This document shows positions 1 to 12,240 of a stretch of DNA of 64,000 bases, piece by piece. Origin of the DNA: Linyphia triangularis (taxonomy: Eukaryota; Arthropoda; Arachnida; Araneae; Linyphiidae); NCBI GenBank assembly GCA_963978545.1, contig OZ021722.1, positions 37,651,365-37,715,364 on the forward strand. The letters are read 5' to 3'. The position numbers and the translations under genes are program-made. The notes beneath the pieces are model-generated. The model did no database searches, was not told where the DNA came from, and was given only the letters and a program-made list of their open reading frames with translations. The stretch's first letter is position 1; each line of letters starts with the position of its first letter.

Positions 1-20
1 TATAATTTTATTTTGACAAA

Positions 21-257
21 TGAGGGCCTGAGAAGCAAAGGTGCCCAAGTGGCTTTTCTTAACTTTTGTGAAAATTCATTTTAAAGTTTTTTATTTATAT
101 TAAATTCTATAAAAACTAGTGATATCTTCATTCCAGTGGGTAGTATTTGAACAGTAAATAATTTTCATACAAATTTAATATAAATAAGAAACTTTAAAGT
201 GTATTTTCTCAAAGGTTAAGAAAAGTCACTTGGATCCCTTTACTTCTCAGGCCCTCA
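21..257. repeat. Palindromic MITE-like element
   Basis: The sequence beginning TGAGGGCCTGAGAAG is matched in reverse complement at the other end (CTTCTCAGGCCCTCA), and the match continues inward for about 95 bases per arm with scattered mismatches. Only about 45 bases separate the arms. A near-perfect inverted repeat without coding capacity is typical of a foldback MITE. I cannot assign a superfamily because no convincing target-site duplication is visible. Confidence 0.7.
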
Positions 258-1040
258 AATATATTTTATAAGCCTAATGAATACAATTTATATAAATAAT
301 AAAATTTCTTTTTTAAGCGTATCATTTACACACTTTAATATAATAAGCAATCGAGTTTTGTTAAGTTATCTAAATCTTTTCTGTCGGACTATGTCCGGAA
401 TGCTTGCCTGGTATACAAAAGGTCTCGTTAAAGAGACCTCTCATACTACGACCATCAAGGCACGGCCCTGGGGCGCCGGGGCTTGAAATCGGGGCAATCT
501 CTCTTTTCAAAAGAAGTTGATATGATGGAGATTGTGAAAGATAATTTTACGTTGGTTGTTATGCTGCCCGCTTGGAATTTTTCTGGGTTTCCTCCCATTC
601 GATATACAAATACGGTGAGTTTCTCTTTGAAAGGCAGATCTAACTAGATTCCGGTGCTGTATATTCTTCGTTAACTCTTGTAAACTTTAACGAATTCATA
701 TTATACAAATCCAGCCAAATAAATATATTCAAGTTGGTATATATGTTATAGCTATGATTAATTTGTATATTATAACATAACAAATGGTCATTATATATAA
801 TATTGTTATTTATAATAACATTTATTATGTATCATATTATTTATAACAGTTAAGAGGTATAATATTTTTGTAATGAGTTATTGGGTTAGTTATTATATCT
901 AATACCATTTATTAAGTACATTATCCAAATTAATCATATTAGCTATAACATATATACCACAGTTTAAAAATAATTTTCTAATGTTTTTATTTTTCCTCCC
1001 CCGAGTTAGTATTTTTTTTTTTTTTATTATTATTTAAAAT
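258..1040. other. AT-rich DNA with a small GC-rich patch
   Basis: Mostly featureless AT-rich sequence. The exception is about 380-520, which is clearly GC-richer and holds several short perfect stems: CGGAC/GTCCG near 383-396 and AGGTCTC/GAGACCT at 420-439. It then has a run of G/C palindromic words near 465-480. No gene family was recognised in any frame. Confidence 0.4.
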
Positions 1041-1061
1041 ACAATTCACAGCCCACAATTA

Positions 1062-1135
1062 CTGTTTTCAGGAAATTTCAAATAGCGGGCATTATAAGAT
1101 TAAGTATATATATATAAAACTTCTTTTACAAAGAT
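1062..1135 (+). repeat. Dispersed repeat fragment, copy 1 (partner at 3827)
   Basis: About 70 bases running from TTTTCAGGAAATTTC through AGCGGGCATTATAAGATTA are repeated almost exactly in direct orientation at 3827-3893. The flanks differ, so this is a dispersed fragment and not an obvious LTR pair. Confidence 0.55.
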
Positions 1136-2027
1136 ATACAAGTCATCTGTTACAACAGCAGCTGTAATTTTTGTCTAAAAATCTTACAAGTTAAAAGTAC
1201 AAATTCGCCATCTTGAATTTTTCCGAATTAAATTAACTCAAATATGCACCATTTTACTTGAATAAATTTATTTATTGAAAATTTCCACTGTGTTTATGGA
1301 AAAAAACTTCAAAAATTATATATGTACCTCAAATGTATAGAAAAGTATATCCAATTTTGTCCCTATTTCCAAACTATAATTGCGATATTTTGTGTGTTTT
1401 GTGTTCTTTCAAGATTTATGCCATAAAATGATCTCATAAAATATTTTACAATTTAAAATATTACTTCTGGAGTATAGATATTAAAAGCATCTTTTGTATT
1501 TGTAAATTTTACCTACATACCACATTTTCTTTATAGAAATAGAAGGAAATATATATTTAAAGAGAATTTTTCCGAATCCACTTGAATTCATCTCTAGATA
1601 ATTTCCAGATAATTATATCTATTTTTAAGTTTCTTTTTTTATGATGATAATTTGGTTTTGCTTCTTGTCTTTAAGTAAAATGTTGAGTTTGACGAACTAA
1701 AAGCTTGCGAAAGTGTAGTAGCATTTCATTTATACAACGAAAATGAATTTAAAAGGAAACACGCACACTACTGGTCAGAAATAAAGAAGAGGGTGCCTAT
1801 TTGGTACATTTCTTCTCATTTTGGCGTTGCCGATATTAGATAAAAGGTTATTTAATTGTCTGGTGTGTTAAATTGTTGGTTGATTATATTGTGCCGCAAT
1901 ATTTATTATAACTTTTTCAACCACGAAGCAGGGAGGTCTTTCAAAGGATAAATGTTCCACAGCCATGTTAAGAATGGAAACGTGTATGCTAAAAATTCTT
2001 GCGTAGTTGTATTCGGCTTCCTTGAAG

Positions 2028-2275
2028 ATATAACTCCCGAATAGATTGACTTCCGATGTTCAAATTATGTGTACAGGTTAGTGATGGCCATGTGACCTAT
2101 CATTGAGATTTTCTTCAAATTGCGCATGTATGTAAGGTGACCGCCATTGAAAAATTTATGTTCTTCAGCAATTGCCAAAAAACGGCTGCAATGAATTTGG
2201 TTAAAAATAGCTGTGGTAATGTGTTTTAGAGTGCTCTAAACACCCCCATATCTGAAATTCCCGTTAAAATGCGAT
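2028..2275 (+). repeat. Dispersed repeat family A, partial copy
   Basis: Shares a series of words with 22110-22345: GGTTAGTGATGGCCATG, a CCGCCATTGAAAAATT stretch, and TTCAGCAATTGCCAAAAAAC. The copy is diverged and non-coding. Further copies lie at 19409-20160 (+), 21343-22345 (+), 44485-44735 (-) and 60445-60723 (-). Confidence 0.6.
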
Positions 2276-2559
2276 AAAGATGTAAAAAGTTGAACCCAGA
2301 GTTCTCTTCCCTTGAGCATCGCCCATTAAAGTCTGTTTCGCCTTTGTTTTACTTACAAGAAAAGATAATGTAATATGTATTGAAGAATAAATCGTAATTT
2401 TGGTGGGGTATTTTTTAGACAATGTAAAGATTATCGGTAAAAATTTTACAAAACTGGCAATTTTTTTAAAGAATTAATTTAAATATAAAAGGAAAAAAAC
2501 ACACAGTTAATTACACCAATCCGTGGCAAATTTTATGCAGTGACAAGTATTGAATTGAT

Positions 2560-3830
2560 TTGAACTGCCCAGACCGATAGACTCACGCCGAAGGGTTTAG
2601 AGCTATCATACCCGCTGCTGGGAGGAAGGATGGAATACATTGTCATCGACAACGAATCTACTTGCCAAGTTTCAACTCTATTAGATAACGGCAAACTACG
2701 TTAATAAGCCATCTGCAAATTTGAAACCCACACAAACAAAATCGAAGTTAATTCAAAGGATTTAAAAAATTATAAAATAACTTGTACTTCCAGTGACTTT
2801 AAAGAAAAGCTACTTTTTTGATAATTTTAGAGAAAAAATCGTATATCTCAAACAAAAACAGAAAAATAAATTTAAATATTAATAAATGTTTGGTAACACA
2901 GTATTCTGCACTCATTAATTTTCTCATTATGTTACAGCCAAGTAATAAGTCAGTTATGTTGTTCATCTCAATTGTTGAATACATGCCATAAATAAGTGAA
3001 GAAAATAGAACGCATAAAAACAAAGTTTTTAATATAAATCCTTTATATGCATTGCCAATTTTTAAGTGCAAGTGCAACTTCTTGAGCTCAGATCGAGTTT
3101 CCAAAATATTTAACATATAAGAACAAAATATTCATTCCTAACTATTTAACAACTTTTTTTTTTTTTTTGTTCTCAAAACTTTATTCAATGCATTGTCATC
3201 CATAACGAGTTGGATTGGATGACGGAAAGTAAGTTAATTAGCCCTCCGAAGATTTTTTCTTGTCGACCTTAATAGGGGAAGGTTTCAGTCACTAAATATC
3301 TCCAAATAGAACAGTTTGAATTAAGCTTGGTGTCTGAAAATAGAATGTGAGTTAAAGATGATAAGTTTAACTTAAGACAATAGAAACGTGAGTAAAAGCG
3401 GATTTTGTGTGACAGCCACAAAACTTGATAGAAAATATCGTCATCGACAACAAGTATATCTGCCAAGTTTCAAAGTTTCAGCTCGATTGGATGTCGGGAA
3501 GTAGGTTTATTAGTAATTCCAAGTGCCAATCGAAGTGTCTGTAAAAGCGGTCTTTTAGTGACAGTGATATCCTCCAAAACTTTATATGATGCATTCTTAT
3601 AGACATAGAATCTATCTGTCAAATTTCAGCTCAATTGGATAACAGCAAGTTGATTTATTAGTATTCAGAAACGATAATAGAAGCGTGTGTAAAAGCAACT
3701 TTTTAGTGACAGTGACAGCCCCCCCAAACCTTGATAGAATGCATTGTCATCAACATCGAATCAATCTGCTAAGTTTCAACCCAATCAGATGACGGCAAGT
3801 GGGTTAATTAGGCATCCGCAAATGTTGTTT
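2560..3830 (+). repeat. Array of diverged ~152-bp repeat units
   Basis: A unit with a core like GCATTGTCATCGACATCGAA, then a TTTCAGCTCGATTGGATGAC-like stretch and a GTGACAGTGACAG-like stretch, recurs around 2637, 3190, 3436, 3591 and 3741. The last three units are spaced about 150-156 bases apart. Another diverged piece lies at 25565-25870. A 105-codon minus-strand open frame (2799-3116) sits between units but resembles no family I know. The array looks like the repetitive part of a mobile element or a small satellite. Confidence 0.55.
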
Positions 3831-3893
3831 TCAGGAAATTTCGAATAGCGGGCATTATAAGATTAGGTATATAAAAAACTCTTTTTACAAAGA
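3827..3893 (+). repeat. Dispersed repeat fragment, copy 2
   Basis: Direct copy of the 1062-1135 fragment with only a few substitutions and a shorter TA run. Confidence 0.55.
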
Positions 3894-6790
3894 AGCCCTG
3901 ACTACAACTACAAGCAACTAACTATGTTCAACAACGAATGAAAAACAAAAATAAATTTGAGTGTGCTACAAAACTTTCATTATAGAGAAAATTTCAAAAA
4001 TAGCACATACCTATGAAAAGTTATTGAACCCTCTTTCTGGAATTTCATATAACAACCAATTGTAGAGCAAAATAGGACCATTTTTAAAGGATTTATTGAC
4101 TTTCTCAATGACACACTTCCGCATTTGTCATTGAAGTAAATATTTTTCTTCTTTGTTTATCGATACTCGCGCCATGTGGCTTGCAGTTGACTTTAATCTA
4201 TATTCTAATTTAATGTTTTGGTATATCGCTGAAGGGAGAATGAAAAATAATCACTTTATTTTACATGTATAGAACCGCAAGATCAGAATTTATCTTTATG
4301 TTATGTGATGATTCATAGCTCAAGCTACATATGCTTCGAATAAGAATCATGGTATTTTATGTAGTAAAGGATACAGAAGAGACACTGTTAAACATAAATA
4401 TTTTTGCAAATCTGCACTAATTAATGGAGAATTTTGAGACAAATATGAATATTTATTTTATAATAGTCGAAGAATCTTCCAGAAATAAAAATTATTGAAT
4501 AAAATGGAAATTAATTTGAATTTTTTAATTTGAGTTAAAAATTTATAAAAAACATAAGCACTAAATTTATTACCCATATATATTCAAACTAATTTATTAA
4601 AATCTTTACACTTTTTTAAAGTTCTTCTTTTATAAGTAGGGAAAAAAATTGAATTTAAGATTAGGAGATCGAATTTATTTAAGAACGACTTCGTTAATAA
4701 TTCCTATACAAGGTAACAGATTGTAATTAGTCAATTAAACATAGTGAAATAAATTAATATTTGCCGATTTAAAAACTAATGAAAACACGCACCTTTAAGA
4801 TGATGGTTGCTACATGAGTAAGAGTTTTCCAATGGATAACTAATCCTTAGCACACGCCAAAAGACACTGATAGTTTATGACTATGTCCCAATAGCTATAC
4901 AAGATAAATTCCGTTTATCTTTCTTTAATAGAGGAACCGTTCCAATTGAAAGAATTAACTGCCTCTAATGACTTAATTAATTTCCTTGTGTCCAAAACTG
5001 TTTTATTTAAATCATTCATGTAGAAGATGGATCTTTCGTTGATAAAGTGTTGTTAAGGGGAGTAAACTGTCGTAAGTAGTCTCTCGATGAATCATTAAGG
5101 CTATCACAAACAGGATTATTTTCTCGAAGATACTTTCATTAGTGAGTCAGTGGATTTTGGCCTTTCATTACTCATTTAGAATCTTGGATTGTTAGAAGTT
5201 TAACGGGTGGTAATTTGTTCTGTGTTTCCAGTGTCCGATTTGTAAAACAAAACAAGAACATGTTTTTGTTCGATTTGAGCGAGGAGATTGGGAGTAATTA
5301 GTGATCCATTTTCAAAAGTATCATTGAGGCAACGGCAGTAAGGTGTAATGGATGACAAAACATCTCAAGCAGAAACATCGTTGTTTATATTAAATTGGTA
5401 CAACTTCAATCAAAACTTCCTTCATCGCGGTCCTTGTTCCCATTTGGCTTTGTTTGCAAAAAGAACCCTAAAATAAACAAAATCTGTCCTGCTGGTAGAT
5501 CATATTACTAATGCACATTCGTATGTATTTCCAAATAAAACAATACTTAATTTATGAAATACTGTACAAGTGCAATCCAAACGTCTTAATTAATGTATAT
5601 TGTATAAACCATTATCAAGTAGAAGGAATTTGGTTATTAATGGAAGGTCAAAGTTAAGCGAGCACGACCACTCCCTCCGCCCTTTCTCATTTCCCTTTCA
5701 AATGCGAATATAGGAAGATTGTAGAATATAGGTAGGATATGTAGATAGGAAGAATATAGTTAGATGTCAGCGTTGAACCCATGGTTAGTGGCGCGGTTGA
5801 GAAATGTCTCCACAATCAATTTCTCAATAGATGACAAAGCCACGATCAAAGCCTTCTCACAGTTTTTTTTAATTTATTTAAAAAATATTTTTTAATTTTT
5901 ACTTTAATCTGTTCAATATTGTTGTGTTTTTAATTAAAATACCCAATTATTTTGATATTTGGTCGTGAATTTAATGGCAATTACTATGGACACTACATAG
6001 GAAATGGGCACACCCATTGATGTTAATTGGTGTTACATAAATACTAACGACAATTTTTACTACCTCCTTCATTAAATTCATGTCAAGATATTAATATTTT
6101 TACTAAATAATGAGTTATATAAATATATTATCATATTTTATGGTATTGAACAAGAGCACTGGACATAATATTGATATAGTTGCACCATCATAATTCAGAA
6201 TTTTTCAGGCATTTTAGGGGCCCCCAAAAGCATGGGGGTCATGGGAAATAAGGCCCTGTACTTAGCATGACAAAATATTTTTTCCAGTTCCTTCTCAAAA
6301 GTGCTATTGAAAGGGTTAAGATCTATAGCTAATACACTTTTCAAATCAAACGGATTTGGAAAGAAAATTTTCACATCGATAAATGTCTAATTATGCAAAT
6401 TTTGTTTGCTACTCAAAAAGGGCACGTTCTAATTACCCAACGAAAAGTGACATATAACGTTTAAACAATAATAAGAACGATTTCCATACTTTTAACGAAA
6501 TAATGTCGTATTCGAGCAACGCGGTTTACCTGAATATGTAGCCTTATCAGTAGGTGACCGTAAATCGAGAGCAAAATAAAGTGGCTCAATACATGATTTT
6601 CAGCTTTGCTATCGGATTTCAAATTCTGGAAACGTACAAGATAAAGATGACGAGAAGGTATTTTGAGAGCATCCTAGCAAAATAAAAATATATTTTTTTT
6701 TCCATAACTGACTGCATTAATCGTAATATGAATGCCATTATTCTGCTTCACGAGATTTTAACGGCTACTGACATAAATTTTATCTCTTGC
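3894..6790. other. AT-rich DNA, nothing recognised
   Basis: No long frame, RNA-gene motif or transposon end was recognised. Short poly-A/T runs only. Confidence 0.5.
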
Positions 6791-6795
6791 TCGAC

Positions 6796-6960
6796 ATTAA
6801 TGTAGAGAGAAGCTCGTGCAAAAACTTTGTCGACTGTCTGAAAGATAAATTCACAGGCAAAACTACAAATGCTACAAACTCATGCGATATGTCAAATAAA
6901 AGATTTCGTCACAACGAGTTGTTTTATCGAAATTCAACCGGTAATATTGGTAATGGAGAC
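6796..6960 (+). repeat. Dispersed repeat family B, copy 1
   Basis: The segment starting TTAATGTAGAGAGAA and continuing through GGCAAAACTACAAATGCTA and the GATATGTCAAATAAAAGATTT stretch aligns with 46283-46430 in the same orientation at roughly 70% identity by eye. It is non-coding and its class is unknown. Confidence 0.5.
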
Positions 6961-7265
6961 TGACACGAAATCAATTGGTGATCATTTAAATCCCAAGTGT
7001 AGAGGCTAGAGATATGTGTAGTACATCAATATGCAAGAGTAATATTCATAGGATTACATAAAATTCAATCGGAAACGTTTTAAAATTCTACCGGAATACT
7101 GCCTCAAAAGAAACTCTATAGGAATTTACATCTTGGCTGCAACTAGATATATCGGATTGGGTTAGTATGTTCGGTGACAAGTTTTCTCAAAAAGTTTGTC
7201 TCCATACTCGCCAAGTTGGTGATATGATTTTGTTATTTTCCTTCACCTTAAGACGAAATCATAGT

Positions 7266-7618
7266 AAGGATAATTTCCTATACTCGCTATGTTACAAGCT
7301 TCTAGCTCAGTGCATTTAAAAACTACCTTCTATAAAACCTTCATATTTGGAGAGGAGATACCAAAAGGATCACTGAATGAAATGACATAAATTGTTTTCA
7401 TTTAATTTATATCTATAATAAATGAAAATTAAAATAGCTAAAGACTAAACCAGGTGGAACCACTGCATATGCATTGAAATAGCTTTTAATTTATGTCATT
7501 TCATTAAGTGATCATTTTCGTACCTACTCACCAAATTTCAAGGCTTTAGACAAAATAGTTCCTAAATGCACTGGGCTAGAATATTGTAACATAGCGAGAA
7601 TAGATAATGATCCTAACT
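7266..7618. repeat. Foldback element, arms about 130 bases
   Basis: The left arm (about 7266-7394) includes ACTCGCTATGTTACAAGCTT, CTCAGTGCATTTA and GAAATGACATAAATT. The right arm (about 7484-7618) is its reverse complement at roughly 75%, for example TAACATAGCGAG and AATTTATGTCATTTC. About 90 bases lie between the arms. It is non-autonomous, and the superfamily is unclear. Confidence 0.6.
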
Positions 7619-10600
7619 AGGACATTTTCTTAACAGGAAGATGTTTTAAGCATTAAACTAATTGGAGACAAACAGAGCCGTAGAAAGGGGGAGGGGGGGT
7701 GACGGGACAACCCCTTCCCCGAAATTGTGTGAAATTTAGATTTACTACTTCCCCTTCTTATTTTTTGTGTAATTTGTTATATGTATTTAACCAAATCTTC
7801 CGCCATAACCCCCGCCCCCCACCCCACCACCGAAAAAAAAATCCTTGGAGAAAAACATTATTAGCATCTATACATGTGCAGAAATGACATCTTAGTGTCA
7901 ATTACTGTAACAATCCAACTTTTTTTCTCTATAGTAAAAGATAATCTATGTTGTTATATGTTATTTTTAAATTTTTTTATCTTAACTTGCGATTTGATAA
8001 AGTGTTTTCAAAAAAGTTGTAAATAAATATGGTAAAAAGGAGAAAGCTGTGTTACAACTTTCCCCCTCTCTCGGTGTAGGATTACCCAAAAATTAGCATT
8101 GGGGAACTCAATACTTTGGGACAATATCTCAATACTTTCTGTAATCAAGAAATAATAGCAGTTTTTTTTTTTTCCTTCTTTTTTTTCCCGTTCATATTAG
8201 CTATCAATTAAACATCATACACATGTAGCTTATGTGTGAAGTGTGAAAGTAATGAAACGTAATAATATATATATTTTTTATCTTGCCTTTCTGACAACGC
8301 TACAGTTTTTGGTACTTTATGTTTGTACTATATATTATCTACAAGAAATTAAGTCAAATTGATCTTACTTATTCCGGTATTTAAGGATAAGTTGACCATT
8401 GTTTGGATGCCATGTTAACAGTTCTATCAATATTGTTATATTTGTTTAAAGTTTTATCCTTAAATGTTTATCTGGATTAGTAATTAAATTATTTGGATTC
8501 AATTGTTTAACAATATTGCTATATCTTGCTTTTCCTTTATCATTATTTAATTGGTATTAATTCAAAAGATTTAAACCAACTGGACTTGTGTGTCTTCTCT
8601 AATAATATGTATTAGCATTAAGGAATAAAAATAAGTGTATGACTGTATTCATACCGACTGTATTCATACTTCAATAATATTTTCTTCTTTTTTCTTTTTT
8701 AATGAACAGCTAAATGTTAAATTACGGTTGAGGTATGAAAAGAAAGGTAAAATCATATTGAAGTAGTTGTTTGATGGAGAGAAATTAGTTTTCAGCAACA
8801 GTTTTAGACAAAAGTTTGACATTTCTGTGTGAGGACTGAGGAAGATTTGTATTTGATGATAAAGACCTTCAATGGAAATTAAGTTTAATGAGGATTTAGC
8901 CCACGAATAGTAGTCTGCAGAACTTAGGATACTAAATTAAGAATCTAAGTGCTTAAATCCATGCTTATACTCACACATTTGGTTGTGCATTGATTTTATT
9001 ATCTTTCTCCTGGCTGCTTCTTAAGGTTAAATATTGCTATATACTTGACAACACTTACGCTTTCAGTTTACAAGTATTTTGTTATTACACGCTTTAAAGA
9101 ACAATAGCATTTTACATGTACAAAGTACTCTGAATGTAAAATTTAATATTTAAAATATTAATTATGCTTTATTAAAGGACTTGGTAAAATATTACTTAAA
9201 TCTTGCTGACAAAATTGTACTTGCATTAGGAGTTACACATGCATTTGGAGTTTATACGAAATAATTTTAAAATAGCGGACGATTGTGATGTGTTACTGCT
9301 AGTGTCTTATTTAATTTCTAATGTGTGGTGTCATAATATATGTGGTGTTATCTGCTTAAACTAGGAATGGCATAATTATTTACAAAGTTTTTACGCCGTA
9401 TAAGTGGTTAAAATAAGCACTCTAATAATTAATAATTTTGATTTGTCTCAATTTTATACTTTGACAAACCGTGTAAGACGCTTTTGAGTGATTCTCACTT
9501 ACGAAGAGGTCAATATAACCTGAAAATTTAATCTGAGCTAACATTAACAAGAGGACAATGCCCTTTACAATTATGACTTGCATAATTTGAAGTATTTTGT
9601 AAGCATTATTCTTAATCGTCCTTTTCCTATGAAATCTTTGAGTTATTTTTATGCTTTAGCGTTCGTTCAACTTTTAAATTTCAAAGGATTACATGCGTAC
9701 AATTATGATATAACCAGTAGAATTGTAAATCATATTATACAAGCTACTTATAATGATATGAGCATTATGAATTATTTCCAGAATTATAATTCATTTCGCT
9801 ATCAATTGATATAATTAATTGGATGATTAGTAGTATTCACCCAGATGGTACTTGGAGTTTTAAACATGTTTTTTTTTAGTGGTTGCCGGATAAAATATAC
9901 ATAAATAAATAAAAATATTTTGTTGGAGAAAAAAGTTTTACTCTAACAAATATATTTTTAATTTTCTAACTAGTCAATTTATTTTTAAACAATGAGAATA
10001 TCATTATCATCTGCGATCCATGGTGATATGTGTATTTTACGAATAAATGTTTGACATTTATAGTTGCAGTAAGATTGATTGAAGTTTTAATGAAACAGAA
10101 CTTTTTGAAATTGATTTTCAAATTTAACTGAAAGCTTTGATAGTTGCTTAATAGATTGTACTCAGATTTCGCCAAAATGCGTGAAATCTGCGTGAATACG
10201 CATTGACCCCATAGAATTAACCTCATGCGTGAAGTCAAGCATCGGCACATCATGGTTAAATTTTAAAAAATATTCCTCCATATTATAAAATCAGCGATCA
10301 TCTTAGCCGTTTTTTGAAGGGTGGAGCTACCTCCCTGCTTTTTTTCTTTGAAAATAGTGTCCTTTTCTGAAAAAATGCAAAAAATTTCGTTTATTTTCCA
10401 ACGGAATCCAATATACCGATCACCCCGTTCAAAATCGCCAGTTACGCATGCGCATTTATGTTCAAACGTGCCTTGCAAAGATCAGTGACAGACTGAAGTC
10501 CTTGAATAGCTGCTAATACCACGTGTGTCACTTGTAAGTAGATTTTAGTGGGGCACCCAATAATTTCCAAATGTAGTTTTGCACTTTCTTTAATTGAATG

Positions 10601-10840
10601 TATTTCGCCTTTTTTTTACCATGCCTTCTTGCACAAAATAGCGAAAAAAGGTAAGCTCGTGCGTGAAAGCATGTAAAACGTAAATTAACACTATGTCGTC
10701 AGCACTTCGAATCGGCATTATTTTTTATTTTTTTGGCGCTGGTAGGACTGATTCAGAGGTTCAGGTCATTTTGCCTATGTCTATCACCTGCGTTTTATCG
10801 AGAATTTCGGTTGTCGTAAATTGTCAAGTTTTACTTTTTC
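7619..10840. other. AT-rich DNA, no gene recognised
   Basis: Contains a short G-rich/C-rich stretch near 7686-7830 and otherwise AT-rich sequence. The open frames at 9578-9814 (+), 9966-10253 (-) and 10263-10478 (-) show no family motif, and their compositions look random. Confidence 0.45.
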
Positions 10841-10843
10841 GTA

Positions 10844-10940
10844 GTGTTGCCGGCATTTCCCCGATTGTTTTCGATGTGCTGCCGGTATTTGCTCGATCAT
10901 TTTCTAGAGTGTCGCCGGCATTTGTCCGATAGTTTCACGG
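10844..10940 (+). repeat. 32-33-bp tandem repeat, three units
   Basis: Units start at 10844, 10876 and 10909. Each has the pattern GTGYYGCCGGYATTTNNYCGAT followed by a TTTTC-like end. The units are GC-richer than the surroundings and lie inside an open frame (10693-10932) that matches no protein I recognise. Confidence 0.65.
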
Positions 10941-11830
10941 GACACCAACGTGGTGTCACCGAACGGCATAGTGTTAAGAGTTAGTTTAAGGTTTATAACC
11001 ATCAAGTCTTTTTAATAAGCATTTAAAAAGTACATTTTCGCTCTGATACACGAAATCGCGATCGTGCATCATTGTTATTGTTGTAGTTATCATTTTTGTC
11101 AAAAAACTTAATTTGCTTTAGCTTAAAAAAATTTTAATTTAGAAAATGCTCTTTGGATTTTAAAAATATCCCTTAAAATTTAGAGAGGGTGTAAAAATAC
11201 CTTTTGGAAATATTTAGCTGGGGAACACTGGTTGTGCTGGATTTTCACGGAGAAATTGTTACACATTTTTGCTTCAAGATTTCGAGTTTCAATCCGTATG
11301 TGCCTTCAGGATGGTTTTACAAAGAGAAACTGCCTAGCATTTGCGTTTCGAATGGGAGGAAACTTGTAAATCCCTTCTGACAACTGGCACTAGGCCCTAT
11401 GTCGCATTTGTCGTCGTGTTTATTCATTTTATGAGAACTCCGTATACCCGACAGGATGGAGAATAACACCCATTCTTCACAGTTTTGAAGGGGAAAGCGA
11501 CAACGAAGAAGATCGAAGTTTCTTTATAGGACAAAAAAAAAAACTTCAAATATACTTACTTCACCGGAACAACGCAATTATTGATGTTGAATTGCTCGTG
11601 CAATTACTAATGAAATCTCATTAATCATACAGCAGAATGATATAACGAAAACATGCGATTAATTGCTTTACGGATTACTACGACAGCCTTGCTTTTCAAC
11701 GACGTTCCCTAAGTCCATGCTAAAATAAGTTTCAAATATTCAAATCAAAATACTAATTAAAATTAATTAAAATAAGATATGTGCCAATGTCATCCAACAA
11801 AAATGACCGATGCCAATCCGATAAGCAAAA
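10941..11830. other. AT-rich DNA, nothing recognised
   Basis: No supported feature in this stretch. Confidence 0.45.
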
Positions 11831-12240
11831 TCTTTCTTACCTTCTAAGACCGTAGTTCCTTTTGAATGAATGCGCTTTCCTTGGATGTTCATCAAACCAC
11901 CTTCTTTCCTCTCACTGCGGACTCCTTGAGCTGCCCGCATGCGAAAGAGGCAGAGGTCAGTATGCCAGTGGACGCTCAACCTTGAAAATATGTCTGTTTC
12001 TGGCCTCGTTACCCATTTCCTGCGGAACGAGCGGTCTCCATTCGTGTAATTATTTACCTGTAAGTAGCCGTCATTATGCATTCTCACTGGAGATTAATTT
12101 TGGGGGAGAAGACGAGCAACTTTCTTCCTCTTGGGATTTGTGTCTGGGTGAAGGGTCGATGCCGTAGGGTTGGTTTGTTTACTTTCAAGATGGAGGAGGA
12201 ATTCTTCGATGTAAGGTGGTCTGGATGGCAGCGAAAATAC
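11831..12240. promoter_or_regulatory. CpG-rich island, candidate promoter or first exons
   Basis: About 400 bases with markedly higher G+C and many CpGs compared with the surrounding DNA. On the minus strand an ATG at 11892 opens a 17-codon frame that runs into a very strong donor (GAAG|GTAAGA, exon end 11841). The frame is also open for about 70 codons upstream of that ATG. On the plus strand an ATG in good context (TTCAAGATGG, A at 12190) is followed after seven codons by GAT|GTAAGG at 12211. These signals are what a first exon, or a divergent pair, would look like. No protein family is recognisable, so this is an inference from composition and splice signals only. Confidence 0.3.

Noticed and set aside
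2799..3116. 105-codon minus frame with two hydrophobic stretches, considered as a chemoreceptor fragment
   Set aside because: No family motif. It lies between units of a repeat array and part of it recurs at about 25.83 kb, so chance or element origin is more likely.
1062..3893. LTR retrotransposon bounded by the direct repeats at 1062 and 3827
   Set aside because: The repeats are only about 70 bases, lack TG...CA ends and target duplications, and no retrotransposon coding lies between.
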